A stretch of 64,000 nucleotides of DNA. Origin: Verrucomicrobiales bacterium (GTDB taxonomy: Bacteria > Verrucomicrobiota > Verrucomicrobiia > Limisphaerales > CAIMTB01). Made by a program: the position numbers and the translations under genes. The stretch is from the NCBI GenBank assembly GCA_016795425.1, contig JAEUHG010000002.1, positions 46,644 to 110,643 on the forward strand, read 5' to 3'. The first letter of the stretch is position 1, and every line of letters starts with the position of its first letter. A model generated the notes under the pieces. That model was given only the letters and a program-made list of their open reading frames with translations. It ran no database searches and was not told the DNA's origin. Below, piece after piece: positions 7,516-15,865 of the stretch.

Positions 7516-8751
7516 ATGAACCGCCCCTCCTCACCTTTGGCCGACCGACGAACATTCCTCGGACAAACCCTTTTGGCCGGTGCCGCCATCTCCGCGCTGC
7601 CGACCCAACTCACGGCCGCGGATTCGGCCGGTCCGGCGTTGAAAGTCGGACTGATCGGAGCCGGCGACCGCGGAACGTTTCTCCTTGGTGAGCTGCTGTC
7701 GGCGGCGGAGCGACTTCATGTGCGTGTTGTTGCCGTCGCCGATGTCTGGTCCAGGAATCGCGAGGCGGCGGCCAACCGGGTTCGGGAACGCCAGGGCACC
7801 ACTCCCAGGACCTTCGCTCGCTTTGGTGATCTGCTGGCCATGCCGGATGTGGAGGCGGTCATCATTGCCACCCCCGACTTCAGTCATGGAACCATCCTGA
7901 ACGCCAGTTTGGCGGCCAATAAGGACGTCTACATCGAGAAACCGATGACGATCGATCTGGAGTCGGCCAATCGCGCCATCGACACCGCGCGCGAGCGCCA
8001 GCGGGTGGTCCAGGTCGGAACCCAGCGTCGCAGCGAGGGGCGTTTCCGGGCGGCGGCGAAATTCCTTGCGGACCGCCCGTTGGGAGCGATCAGCCGGGTC
8101 GTCGCCGAAGTGAACTTCAACCAGGCCCGATGGCTGCGGAAGACCGATGATTGCGTGGCCGCGGACGTTGACTGGGACGCGTATCGTCTGCACCTGGCGG
8201 ACCGCCCCTTTGATGCCGCCTTGCTGCGTCGGTGGCAGCTCTATCGCGAAACCTCCAACGGCATGCCGGGCCTATGGATGACCCATTACGCCGATGCGGT
8301 TCATCTCTTGACCGGGGCCGCCTATCCAAGTCGTGCCGTCGCCTTGGGCGGCACCTATGTGTGGAAGGACGGACGCCAGCATACCGACACCTTTCGCACC
8401 GTCCTGGAGTATCCCGAGGGCTTCCTCTTCAGCTGGGGCATGGGCCTGGGCAACGGTGCCGGGACGGCGTTCACGGTTCATGGAACGGAAGGCACCTTGG
8501 ACGTCGAGAAATGGACGGTAACACCCGAGACGGGGTCGGCGACGAAGTTGACGCCGCGCGAGATCCCGGCGGCGGCCGGAGAGAATCACATGGAGAACTG
8601 GCTGCGCTGTCTGCGGAGTCGCGAGCGGCCCAATGCCGATATCCAGTTTGGTCACCAACATGTGGTGGCGACCGTGATGGCCGCGAATGCGCTGGAAACC
8701 GGACAGCGCCAGGTTTATGACCGCGATCGCCGAATGATTCGGGTCGGTTGA
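7516..8751 (+). CDS. Tat-exported Gfo/Idh/MocA-family oxidoreductase
   Basis: A 411-residue protein. A twin-arginine signal lies at residues 11-17 (DRRTFLG), followed by a hydrophobic stretch and an AxA-like cleavage region near residue 35. The Rossmann fold begins at about residue 43 (KVGLIGAGDRG). The family EKP motif (YIEKPMTID) sits near residue 140 and supplies the conserved Lys. The C-terminal half is the usual alpha/beta dimerisation domain. These enzymes oxidise or reduce sugars and cyclitols with NAD(P), often pre-bound when exported by Tat. It is followed 9 nt later by an enolase-superfamily gene and then a DUF6807 gene, suggesting a sugar or sugar-acid catabolic unit in the periplasm. 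Substrate not deducible. Confidence 0.9.
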   Translation: MNRPSSPLADRRTFLGQTLLAGAAISALPTQLTAADSAGPALKVGLIGAGDRGTFLLGELLSAAERLHVRVVAVADVWSRNREAAANRVRERQGTTPRTFARFGDLLAMPDVEAVIIATPDFSHGTILNASLAANKDVYIEKPMTIDLESANRAIDTARERQRVVQVGTQRRSEGRFRAAAKFLADRPLGAISRVVAEVNFNQARWLRKTDDCVAADVDWDAYRLHLADRPFDAALLRRWQLYRETSNGMPGLWMTHYADAVHLLTGAAYPSRAVALGGTYVWKDGRQHTDTFRTVLEYPEGFLFSWGMGLGNGAGTAFTVHGTEGTLDVEKWTVTPETGSATKLTPREIPAAAGENHMENWLRCLRSRERPNADIQFGHQHVVATVMAANALETGQRQVYDRDRRMIRVG

Positions 8752-8760
8752 TTTCAGAAC

Positions 8761-10029
8761 ATGCATGCTCCCAGGCAACCCTGCGGTCCAGCCTGCTCCC
8801 GCCGATCCTTTCTGGGTTCCGCCGTGATGGCGGGGGCTGCGGTGGCGCACACGACGACGAGTTGGGGCGCTGGTGCGCCACGGAACGACGGGACCATGAA
8901 GAAAGTCATCCTCACCAAGATCGAGACGTTCCCGATGATCTATCCCACCGTCGGGCGGTTTAAGTTCTTTGAAGGACCGAAGGGCCGGCCGGCGGGGCGA
9001 CCGGCGGTTTTGATCAAGGTGACGGCCGACGACGGGACGGTGGGCTGGGGCCAAAGCGTTCCGGTGCCCCGGTGGAGTTATGAGACCTTGGAGTCGGTGG
9101 TGACCACGATCGACAAGTACCTGGCCCCCGAGTTGATCGGGCAGGATCCCTTCGACACGGACGCGTTGCATGCGGCCATGACGCGAGTCATCGCGCCCTC
9201 GTTCTCGACCGGGCAACCGATCTGCAAGGCCGGCATCGACCTGGCGTTGTTTGATTTGACAGGAAAGTTGCTCGGTCAATCGGCCGCGGAGCGATGGCGG
9301 CGCGAAGGTCTGGGTCGGATTACTCTGAGTTGGACCTTGAACCCGCGGACCCTCGACGAAGTCGAGCCGCTCATCGAGCAGGGGCGGGCGCGGGGCTATA
9401 AGAACTTCAATGTGAAGGTGGCCCCGGATCCCAAGTTCGATTTGGAACTCTGCCGGATGGTCAAGCGGTTGGTTCCGGATGGATTCCTGTGGCCCGATGC
9501 GAATGGAGGGTACGACGAGGCGACAGCTCTCATCGTGGCGCCCAAATTGGCTGACCTCGGCGTGGCCGTGCTGGAACAGCCCCTGCCGGCGAACCGTTTG
9601 GGAGGCTATCGCCGCCTGAAACAACAGGGAGCCCTTCCGATCCTGATGGATGAAGGGATCGTCTCCAGCGTCGAACTCGAGGAATTCATTGAACTGAAGC
9701 TGCTCGATGGCGTGGCCATGAAACCCGCGCGATGCGGTGGCATCACCGAAGCCAAGCGGCAGATCGAACGACTGTTGGACGCCGGAATGATGTGGTTGGG
9801 AAGCGGTCTCACCGATCCGGATGTGTCCCTGGCTGCGTCCCTGAGTTTGTATGGGGCCTTTGGACTGAAATACCCGGCCGCCCTCAACGGGCCCCAATTC
9901 GTGGAGGGTTCCGTGTTGGCATCACCTTTCGTCGTCCGCGATGGCCGTCTCGAGGTTCCCCAGGGGCCGGGGTTGGGAGTGGCGGTGGACGAGGCAAAGT
10001 TGTCGAAGTTGCGATGGAAAGAAGGGTGA
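8761..10029 (+). CDS. Tat-exported mandelate racemase/muconate lactonizing enzyme-family (enolase superfamily) protein
   Basis: A 422-residue protein with a Tat signal (SRRSFLGS, residues 13-20). The enolase N-terminal capping domain starts near residue 47 and the barrel near 175. Metal ligands are visible: D246 in DANGG, E272 in EQPLP, and D297/E298 in MDEGI. The general-base lysines of the MLE subgroup are K219 on strand 2 and K321 on strand 6 (MKPARCGG). The first Lys of the usual KxK pair is replaced by Asn217 (N-V-K), so a one-sided dehydration or epimerisation is more likely than a two-base racemisation. It lies 9 nt after the Gfo/Idh/MocA gene. The product may be a sugar-acid dehydratase or epimerase. 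Confidence 0.87.
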   Translation: MHAPRQPCGPACSRRSFLGSAVMAGAAVAHTTTSWGAGAPRNDGTMKKVILTKIETFPMIYPTVGRFKFFEGPKGRPAGRPAVLIKVTADDGTVGWGQSVPVPRWSYETLESVVTTIDKYLAPELIGQDPFDTDALHAAMTRVIAPSFSTGQPICKAGIDLALFDLTGKLLGQSAAERWRREGLGRITLSWTLNPRTLDEVEPLIEQGRARGYKNFNVKVAPDPKFDLELCRMVKRLVPDGFLWPDANGGYDEATALIVAPKLADLGVAVLEQPLPANRLGGYRRLKQQGALPILMDEGIVSSVELEEFIELKLLDGVAMKPARCGGITEAKRQIERLLDAGMMWLGSGLTDPDVSLAASLSLYGAFGLKYPAALNGPQFVEGSVLASPFVVRDGRLEVPQGPGLGVAVDEAKLSKLRWKEG

Positions 10030-10118
10030 GGAAGGGAAGAAGGGAGCATCGTCGGCCGGTTCGTCGTTCGGGCCGGTGTCGTTTTCAACCGCATACGTTG
10101 GATGGACCGATTCCTGAT

Positions 10119-12029
10119 ATGAGTTCACTACCAAACTCACGCCATGCCCCAAGGGACCATGCGAGAGCCGGCGGACACTCGCGCGCTCCGCACCCTCCGA
10201 TCCTCCGTCTGTCCGTGTCCCTGGCCCTGGGCTTGGCCATGGTGTTGGCCGAGGCCGCCACGGCGGCGGATGGTCCGGTGAAGAAGGCCAGGTGGGAATT
10301 CGCCGAGGTCGGCGACAAGTCTCTGCTTCTGATCGAAGGTTACCGGCAGGTCTTCGTTTACAACTACGGAATCATTCGGCGCGCGGGCGTTCCCGAGGAC
10401 CGCGCCCGGGCTTCCTATGTGCATCCGCTTTTTGGTCTCGATGGCGAAGTGCTCACCGACGATTTTCCCGCTGACCATCATCATCATCGCGGGCTTTTCT
10501 GGGGGTGGCCGCACGTGTCGGTGGGGGAAAAGAAGACCGACTCCTGGGCGTTGTCGGGCATCACCAATCGATGGGAACGCTGGCTTCGCCGCGACACCCA
10601 GGGTCCGAACGCGATTCTAGAGGTCGAGAACGGATGGTATATCGGTGAGGACCGCGTGATGAGCGAGGTGGTGCGCTTTACGGTGCACCCCGCCGAGAAG
10701 GAAAGCCGGGCCATCGACCTCGATTTTACCTGGACACCGGTGAAGGGTCCCATTCGATTGGCCGGCGCCGAGGGCAAGAGTTACGGGGGCCTGACGCTCC
10801 GCATCGCGCCCGGGACCAATACGGTCATTACCACCCCGGAAGGTCAGAAACCCGAGGATCTGTACATCACCCGACTACCCTGGGCGGATATCAGTCGAAG
10901 GTGGTCGCGGCCAACCGAGGCCCGGGCTGGCGTCAGTGGTGCCGCCTTGTTTATCGCCCCGGACCACCCGGATTTCCCACCCACCTGGCTGACGCGCCAT
11001 TACGGTGTCTTGTGCATTGGCTGGCCGGGGGTCGACGGTCGGGAATTCCCCGTCGGCCAGCCGATCCGATGTCGGTACCGAGTCTGGATTCATCGGGGTC
11101 CGGGCGACCCGCAACGTCTGAAAGAAGCGTTCGAGGAGTATCGTTCGAGCAAGCCCCAGGCGAGTGTTCCATTGGAGTCCGATCGAAAGACGGCGCTTCC
11201 GATGCGCGCGGTCCTGGAGGGCGACCGCGTTCGGGTCTTTGCCGGGGACCATCTGTTCACCGAGTACCTTTACGGGCCAGCGGAGAAGTTGCCGCACTTC
11301 TTCCCGGTGGTGGGTCCGCGATCGGGTCGGAGCGTCACCATCAAGGACGGGGATCCGTATCCGCATCATCGTTCGATCTTCTTCGGATGCGACCGGGTGA
11401 ACGGCGGCAATTATTGGCAGGAGGGAATCGAGCGCGGCCAAATTGCCTCGCAAGAGGTGAGGCTTCTCGAGGCATCCGGCGAGCGCGTGGTGTTTGAGCA
11501 GCGGTGCGAATGGCGACGGCCCGGGGCCGAGGCTCCCTTGGAGGATTGGCGTCGGGTGACCCTCGCGGCGCCCAGCCCGTGGCGGCGCACCCTGGATTTC
11601 GAGATCACGTTGACCGCCCGCGGCGACGTGCGCATTGAGCGCAGCAATCATGCCTTGTTCTCGGCGCGGATGGCGCCGGACTTGTCGGCGGGTGGCGGTG
11701 GTCGATTGGTCAACGCGCACGGGGATGTGTCCGAAGCTGGAACCTTCGGCAAACCCGCGCTGTGGATGGATGCCCGGGGCCGGAGAGAGGACGGCTGGGA
11801 AGGGCTGACCCTTTTCTGTCGGCGAATGGACCGCTGGTCGCCACCCCCGTGGTTCACTCGCGATTACGGGTTCCTTTCACCCAGTCCGATGTACTGGCTC
11901 GATGGGGGCGAGGTGCGGATGACCAAGGGCGAACGGATCGCCCTCGCCTACCGAGTCCTGGTCCATGCCGATGCGCCGAATGCGGTTGAGTTGGCGGAGT
12001 TGCAGGACGCCTGGGACCGAGGTTCGTAG
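10119..12029 (+). CDS. Secreted DUF6807/PmoA-like protein with two tandem copies of the domain
   Basis: A 636-residue protein. The open frame extends back to 9732 over the preceding gene, but the ATG at 10119 gives a plausible signal peptide (hydrophobic core SLALGLAMVLA) and avoids that overlap. Two related halves are visible. The first has FPADHHHHRGLFWGW near residue 125; the second, after about residue 355, has DPYPHHRSIFFGC plus NGGNYW. Single-domain DUF6807 proteins carry one HPHHRG-type motif and accompany sugar oxidoreductases in PVC and Bacteroidota genomes. Despite the 'PmoA' label used for this family there is no evidence of methane oxidation here. It is the third gene of the plus-strand cluster, 89 nt after the enolase-family gene. 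Confidence 0.8.
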   Translation: MSSLPNSRHAPRDHARAGGHSRAPHPPILRLSVSLALGLAMVLAEAATAADGPVKKARWEFAEVGDKSLLLIEGYRQVFVYNYGIIRRAGVPEDRARASYVHPLFGLDGEVLTDDFPADHHHHRGLFWGWPHVSVGEKKTDSWALSGITNRWERWLRRDTQGPNAILEVENGWYIGEDRVMSEVVRFTVHPAEKESRAIDLDFTWTPVKGPIRLAGAEGKSYGGLTLRIAPGTNTVITTPEGQKPEDLYITRLPWADISRRWSRPTEARAGVSGAALFIAPDHPDFPPTWLTRHYGVLCIGWPGVDGREFPVGQPIRCRYRVWIHRGPGDPQRLKEAFEEYRSSKPQASVPLESDRKTALPMRAVLEGDRVRVFAGDHLFTEYLYGPAEKLPHFFPVVGPRSGRSVTIKDGDPYPHHRSIFFGCDRVNGGNYWQEGIERGQIASQEVRLLEASGERVVFEQRCEWRRPGAEAPLEDWRRVTLAAPSPWRRTLDFEITLTARGDVRIERSNHALFSARMAPDLSAGGGGRLVNAHGDVSEAGTFGKPALWMDARGRREDGWEGLTLFCRRMDRWSPPPWFTRDYGFLSPSPMYWLDGGEVRMTKGERIALAYRVLVHADAPNAVELAELQDAWDRGS

Positions 12030-12033
12030 GGCA

Positions 12034-12378
12034 CTAGTCGCTTTCCGCGAAGATAAAGAGGACCTGAAACAGCATCAGCGGAATCGTCACCAGCAGCAGG
12101 CCAAAGGCTACCCATCCCAGGCAGCGGCGATCACCAGCCTCAACAGAGGCGTCAGGCTCGGCGGATAGAGCGCGGATCAGGGTCCAAAGCAGCCCGCCCA
12201 GCACCGTGAAGACGTAGACCGTGCCCCCCCAGGAAGTGGTCATCACCCAATCCGCTATCACCCTCGCCGGCCCGCGCATCCTGAAGGCGGCTCCCAGCAG
12301 CACCGCGCCGCAGAACAACAGCGCCGGCGTGATCACCAGCCAACCGACGGCGCGATGCATGGCGGCTTCGCGAGTCAT
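12034..12378 (-). CDS. Small three-helix membrane protein of unknown function
   Basis: A 114-residue protein with three hydrophobic segments at about residues 12-31, 48-67 and 87-109. The loops are short and no catalytic motif was recognised. ATG 12378 lies 3 nt after the stop of the DUF1272 gene, so the two are probably co-transcribed. The stop is only 4 nt from the convergent DUF6807 gene. Function not recognised. Confidence 0.7.
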   Translation of the reverse strand: MTREAAMHRAVGWLVITPALLFCGAVLLGAAFRMRGPARVIADWVMTTSWGGTVYVFTVLGGLLWTLIRALSAEPDASVEAGDRRCLGWVAFGLLLVTIPLMLFQVLFIFAESD

Positions 12379-12381
12379 CGC

Positions 12382-12645
12382 TCATCCCTCGGTGGTGGTG
12401 GACGGCACGCACGGCGTCGCGCGTCGAACGCGGACACTCGAGGCGGGGTTGTTGAGGAGCTTGGCGGCGGGTCGAATGGGGCGTCGCACCAATTCACCAC
12501 CGCAATTGGCACAGCGGAACCGGAGTTGGTTGGCGGCGCACTCGTGGCAATAGGTGCACTCAAAACTGCAGATGTAGGCTTCGGTGGAATCCGGCGGGAG
12601 ATCCCGGTCGCAGCATTCGCAGTTCGGGCGGAGTTCGAGAGCCAT
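12382..12645 (-). CDS. DUF1272 cysteine-rich zinc-ribbon-like protein
   Basis: An 87-residue protein. The start MALELRPNCECCDRDLPPDS and the following CSFECTYCHEC and CANCGGELVRRP are the hallmark of DUF1272, a family of about 60-90 residues with four CxxC-like pairs expected to bind two zinc ions. The C-terminal ~25 residues after RRPIRPA are variable. The molecular role is unknown. A perfect 10-bp palindrome sits 10 nt upstream of the start codon. Confidence 0.9.
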   Translation of the reverse strand: MALELRPNCECCDRDLPPDSTEAYICSFECTYCHECAANQLRFRCANCGGELVRRPIRPAAKLLNNPASSVRVRRATPCVPSTTTEG

Positions 12646-12654
12646 GCGCGCGTT

Positions 12655-12664
12655 CTCTTAAGAG
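12655..12664. promoter_or_regulatory. Perfect palindrome upstream of the DUF1272 gene
   Basis: ctcttaagag is an exact 10-bp palindrome with its near edge 10 nt from ATG 12645. It is AT-rich for this sequence and could be a small operator, but one short palindrome is weak evidence. Confidence 0.2.
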
Positions 12665-12782
12665 CAGCGCCCGGCGTTTCCGTCAAGTCTGCCTTGCCGG
12701 CGGCGATAGGAGGGAGGGTGGACTTGGTTGGCGGTAGGGCGGAGCAATCGATGCCGTGTGTCGGTTCGGCCGCGGGGCCGCG

Positions 12783-13727
12783 CTAGGGTGGAGTGCTTTT
12801 GGTCGGGCGGTGCCAGGCCTTCCATTCCTTGTGAATGCGACGGATGAACTGCTTCGGTCGATCCGCGAACAATCGTCGACCTTCCTTGAGCGCCTTCTTG
12901 CGCCATCGTTGCTGCCTGGAGGCGATCAGTCGCCGGATGGGTTTGGAGTCGAGTTTCGGGACGCCTTTACCGGCCTCTTTTGTATTCGCCAACCTCTCGC
13001 TAAGCACGGCGAGGTCGTGCTCGTCCCCCAGGCTCTTCTGGAGGCGGTTTAGATCCTTGATGCACCCGCCGAGGCGCTTCGGGGCAATCGGGCGCACCAG
13101 GCACAGCTGATACATGAATGCCTTCACCGCCGTGCGCCAACGATGGAACGATTCCTCGTCGTCCGTGGTGTGGGCGGCCCGGAACCGTCGCCTGGCCCGC
13201 CGATAGGTGTCCATCAGACCGTCTTCCAGCGTTTCCCAGCCGTGCCGCCGCCAGGTGGTTCGGTCGATGGCCACGGAGACGGTTCGGATGGCGCCGGCAG
13301 CGGCCTTCAGGTGAGCCGCGATTCGCGCGGGAGATTCCCTGGGAACGTGGCCCGGGCCGGCCAATCGCTGGCGCCACGCTTGAAAGGGCGAACGGAGAGC
13401 GTCCGGCAATTCCTTTGCCAACCCGTCCATGGTGACAACGCCAACGGCCACATCCCGGGCTGAAGCCAGCCGACGGGCGGCGTTGCGCAAGCGGGCCTGA
13501 TGTCGGCGGGCCGCCTTTTCTCCCAGCGTTCCGGTCAGCAACCGGACGGCGGCGCGCAATCGTTTGATGGCAAGGCGGGCCTCGTGGACGGCGGATTCCT
13601 GGTTCTCAGGCCCGCTGGCAATACTTGCCTGCACCTGCTGGGCAAGGGCATCGCCCAGCCGGCGGATGCCGGCCTTCAGGGTTTCCCTGGATCGGAGTTC
13701 GAAGGGAATGGGATGAGGAGGGTTCAT
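12783..13727 (-). CDS. CHAD-domain protein (putative polyphosphate-binding)
   Basis: A 314-residue helical, strongly basic protein. The CHAD pattern is clear: VHEARLAIKRLRAAVRLL near residue 50, FHRWRTAVKAFMYQL near residue 180 and LGDEHDLAVLSERL near residue 220. These are the conserved His/Arg/Lys-bearing helices that bind inorganic polyphosphate in this family. ATG 13727 was chosen because it begins MNPPHPIPFELRSRETLKAGI, the normal start of the domain; upstream codons in the same frame look non-coding. No polyphosphate kinase or CYTH domain is in the window. A Pho-box-like direct repeat lies 60 nt upstream, which fits a phosphate or polyphosphate role. Confidence 0.88.
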   Translation of the reverse strand: MNPPHPIPFELRSRETLKAGIRRLGDALAQQVQASIASGPENQESAVHEARLAIKRLRAAVRLLTGTLGEKAARRHQARLRNAARRLASARDVAVGVVTMDGLAKELPDALRSPFQAWRQRLAGPGHVPRESPARIAAHLKAAAGAIRTVSVAIDRTTWRRHGWETLEDGLMDTYRRARRRFRAAHTTDDEESFHRWRTAVKAFMYQLCLVRPIAPKRLGGCIKDLNRLQKSLGDEHDLAVLSERLANTKEAGKGVPKLDSKPIRRLIASRQQRWRKKALKEGRRLFADRPKQFIRRIHKEWKAWHRPTKSTPP

Positions 13728-13786
13728 CGTGGTGCCGGTCCTGACCTTAAAAGCCGGGAGTGTTCCACGAACCTGCCAGGAGGCGT

Positions 13787-13804
13787 GTGACAAGTCTGTG
13801 ACAT
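13787..13804 (-). promoter_or_regulatory. Pho-box-like direct repeat upstream of the CHAD gene
   Basis: On the minus strand ATGTCAC-agac-TTGTCAC: two 7-mers sharing TGTCAC, with an 11-bp period. This is the arrangement of a PhoB box (consensus CTGTCAT-4 nt-CTGTCAT). It lies 60 nt before the CHAD start and about 200 nt before the divergent parE-like gene. The -10 element is not obvious. The match to the core TGTCA is exact in both halves. Confidence 0.45.
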
Positions 13805-13998
13805 TTATGTCGTCGAGGTGACGACGGGGGCGGGGTGGGCCGCAAACCGGCCGTAAGTCGGTGGACGGGACGGTGGGCGTGAAGGGGTCGGAAGCGCTGG
13901 CGGGACGACGCGCGGTCCGGGACCGAGGAAAGGGGGAGCGGTGCTTGGAAAACACGTTGGCAAGCCGCGTGTTGAGTCCAACAATCCGCGCTCCTGAC

Positions 13999-15819
13999 AT
14001 GGCCGAGACCAAGCCGCACAACTACGACGAGAGCAAGATCCAGACGTTGTCCTCCATCGATCACATCCGGAAACGCACCGGCATGTATATCGGTCGACTG
14101 GGGGATGGATCGCACTACGACGACGGTGTCTACATCCTGCTGAAGGAGGTCGTGGATAATGCGGTGGATGAATTCATCATGGGGCATGGCCGCCAGGTGG
14201 AGATCACCACCCAAGGCGGCGAAGTGACGGTGCGCGACTTCGGTCGGGGCATCCCGCTGGGCAAGGTCATTGAGTGCGTCAGCCAGATCAACACCGGCGC
14301 CAAGTACAACGACGAGGTCTTTCAATTCTCAGTCGGGTTGAACGGTGTGGGCACCAAGGCGGTGAACGCCCTGTCCGAGGCGTTCGTGGTGCGCAGCCAT
14401 CGCGAAGGGCAGTTTGTCGAAGCCTCGTTCAAGCGTGGTAAATTGGTGGGAGAGAAGAAGGGCAAAACCAACGATCCGGACGGCACCTTCGTCCGGTTCA
14501 CGCCCGATCGGGAGATCTTCAAGGCGTACGAATTCCAGGCCGAACACATCGAGCACCGGTTGCGTCACTATGCGTACCTGAATAGCGGGCTGAAGCTTTC
14601 CTGGAACGGGCAGGAATTCGTGTCGCGGCGCGGCCTGCTCGAGTTGGTGCTGGACGAGGTGAAGGAGGAGGCGATTTACGCGCCGCTGTACTATTCCTCG
14701 AAGACCCTCGAGTTCTGCTTCACTCACAGCAACAGCCGGTTCGGCGAGACCTTTTGGTCCTTCGTCAACGGCCAGTACACCAGTGACGGCGGCACGCATC
14801 TCAGTGCGTTTCGGGAGGGCCTGCTGAAGGCCATCAACGAAATCGCCGGCGGCAAGTTCGAGGGAGACGACGTGCGCGAAAGCATGGTGGGGGCGATCGC
14901 CATCCGTTTGCAGGATCCCGTCTTCGAGTCACAGACGAAAAACAAGCTGGGCAACACCGAGATCCGCACCGATCTGGTGAACCGCGTCCGCGAGGAGGTG
15001 CTGCACTACCTCAACCGCGACAAGGCCACCGCCGAGAAGATCGTCGCCAAGTGCCAGGATACCCAGCAGCTGCGCAAGGAACTGCAGGAGGTCAAGAAAC
15101 TGGCCCGGGAACGGTCCAAGGCCATCTCCCTTCGCATCCCGCAACTCAAGGATTGTCGGAACCACTTCGACAAGGCGAAGGGCAAGGGGAAGGGGACCAT
15201 GGTTTTTCTGTGCGAAGGCGTCAGTGCCGCCGGTTCGATCACCTCCTGCCGGGATGTGAGCAACCAGGCGATCTTCACCCTGCGCGGGAAACCGCTGAAC
15301 GTCTGGGACCTCAAACGCGACGTCATGTACAAGAACGACGAGATGTACAATCTGATGCGCGCCTTGGATATCGAGGATTCGATCGAGAACCTCCGCTACG
15401 AGAAGGTCGTCCTGGCCACCGATGCCGATGTCGACGGCCTGCACATCCGCAACCTGATCATCACCTATTTCTTCCGGTTCTTCGAGAACCTCGTTCACGA
15501 TGGCCATCTCTATGTCCTCGAAACCCCCCTGTTCCGCGTGCGTAACAAGGAGACCACCCACTATTGCTATTCCGAGGCGGAACGGGATGAGGCTTCCAAG
15601 AAAATCGGGCGTGGCGTCGAGGTGACGCGTTTCAAGGGCTTGGGCGAAATCTCCCCCAAGGAATTCAAACAGTTCATCGGCTCCGACATGCGCCTCAGCC
15701 AGGTCGAGTTCGCCCCCAAGCCGGACTCGACCCACATCCTCGGCTTCTACATGGGCCGCAATACTCCTGAGCGCCGCGGATACATCATGGAAAACCTCGT
15801 CGTGCCGGTGGAGGAATGA
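13999..15819 (+). CDS. parE: Type IIA DNA topoisomerase subunit B (ParE/GyrB-like)
   Basis: A 606-residue protein. The GHKL ATPase carries EVVDNAVDEF (catalytic Glu, Mg-binding Asn), DFGRGIPLGK and GLNGVGTKAVNALS. The transducer Lys region follows. The TOPRIM domain has E406 in EGVSAAGS and the DxD pair at 475-477 (DADVDGLH). The TOPRIM motif reads EGVSAAGSITSCRD rather than EGDSAGGSAKQGRD, a form I associate with ParE-type proteins of Bacteroidota and PVC. Length lacks the long insert of E. coli GyrB. ATG 13999 (MAETKPHNYDESKI) was chosen; the frame is open upstream with non-protein-like sequence. No subunit A gene is adjacent, so gyrase versus topo IV is not settled by context. Confidence 0.85.
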   Translation: MAETKPHNYDESKIQTLSSIDHIRKRTGMYIGRLGDGSHYDDGVYILLKEVVDNAVDEFIMGHGRQVEITTQGGEVTVRDFGRGIPLGKVIECVSQINTGAKYNDEVFQFSVGLNGVGTKAVNALSEAFVVRSHREGQFVEASFKRGKLVGEKKGKTNDPDGTFVRFTPDREIFKAYEFQAEHIEHRLRHYAYLNSGLKLSWNGQEFVSRRGLLELVLDEVKEEAIYAPLYYSSKTLEFCFTHSNSRFGETFWSFVNGQYTSDGGTHLSAFREGLLKAINEIAGGKFEGDDVRESMVGAIAIRLQDPVFESQTKNKLGNTEIRTDLVNRVREEVLHYLNRDKATAEKIVAKCQDTQQLRKELQEVKKLARERSKAISLRIPQLKDCRNHFDKAKGKGKGTMVFLCEGVSAAGSITSCRDVSNQAIFTLRGKPLNVWDLKRDVMYKNDEMYNLMRALDIEDSIENLRYEKVVLATDADVDGLHIRNLIITYFFRFFENLVHDGHLYVLETPLFRVRNKETTHYCYSEAERDEASKKIGRGVEVTRFKGLGEISPKEFKQFIGSDMRLSQVEFAPKPDSTHILGFYMGRNTPERRGYIMENLVVPVEE

Positions 15820-15865
15820 TTCGCCGGCCACGCCGCCGCCGCGCCTTGTCAGGAAATCGGTCGCC

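Noticed and set aside
8272..9897. 541-codon minus-strand frame opposite the Gfo/Idh/MocA and enolase genes
   Set aside because: Spans two genes with intact catalytic motifs on the other strand; composition is shadow-like.
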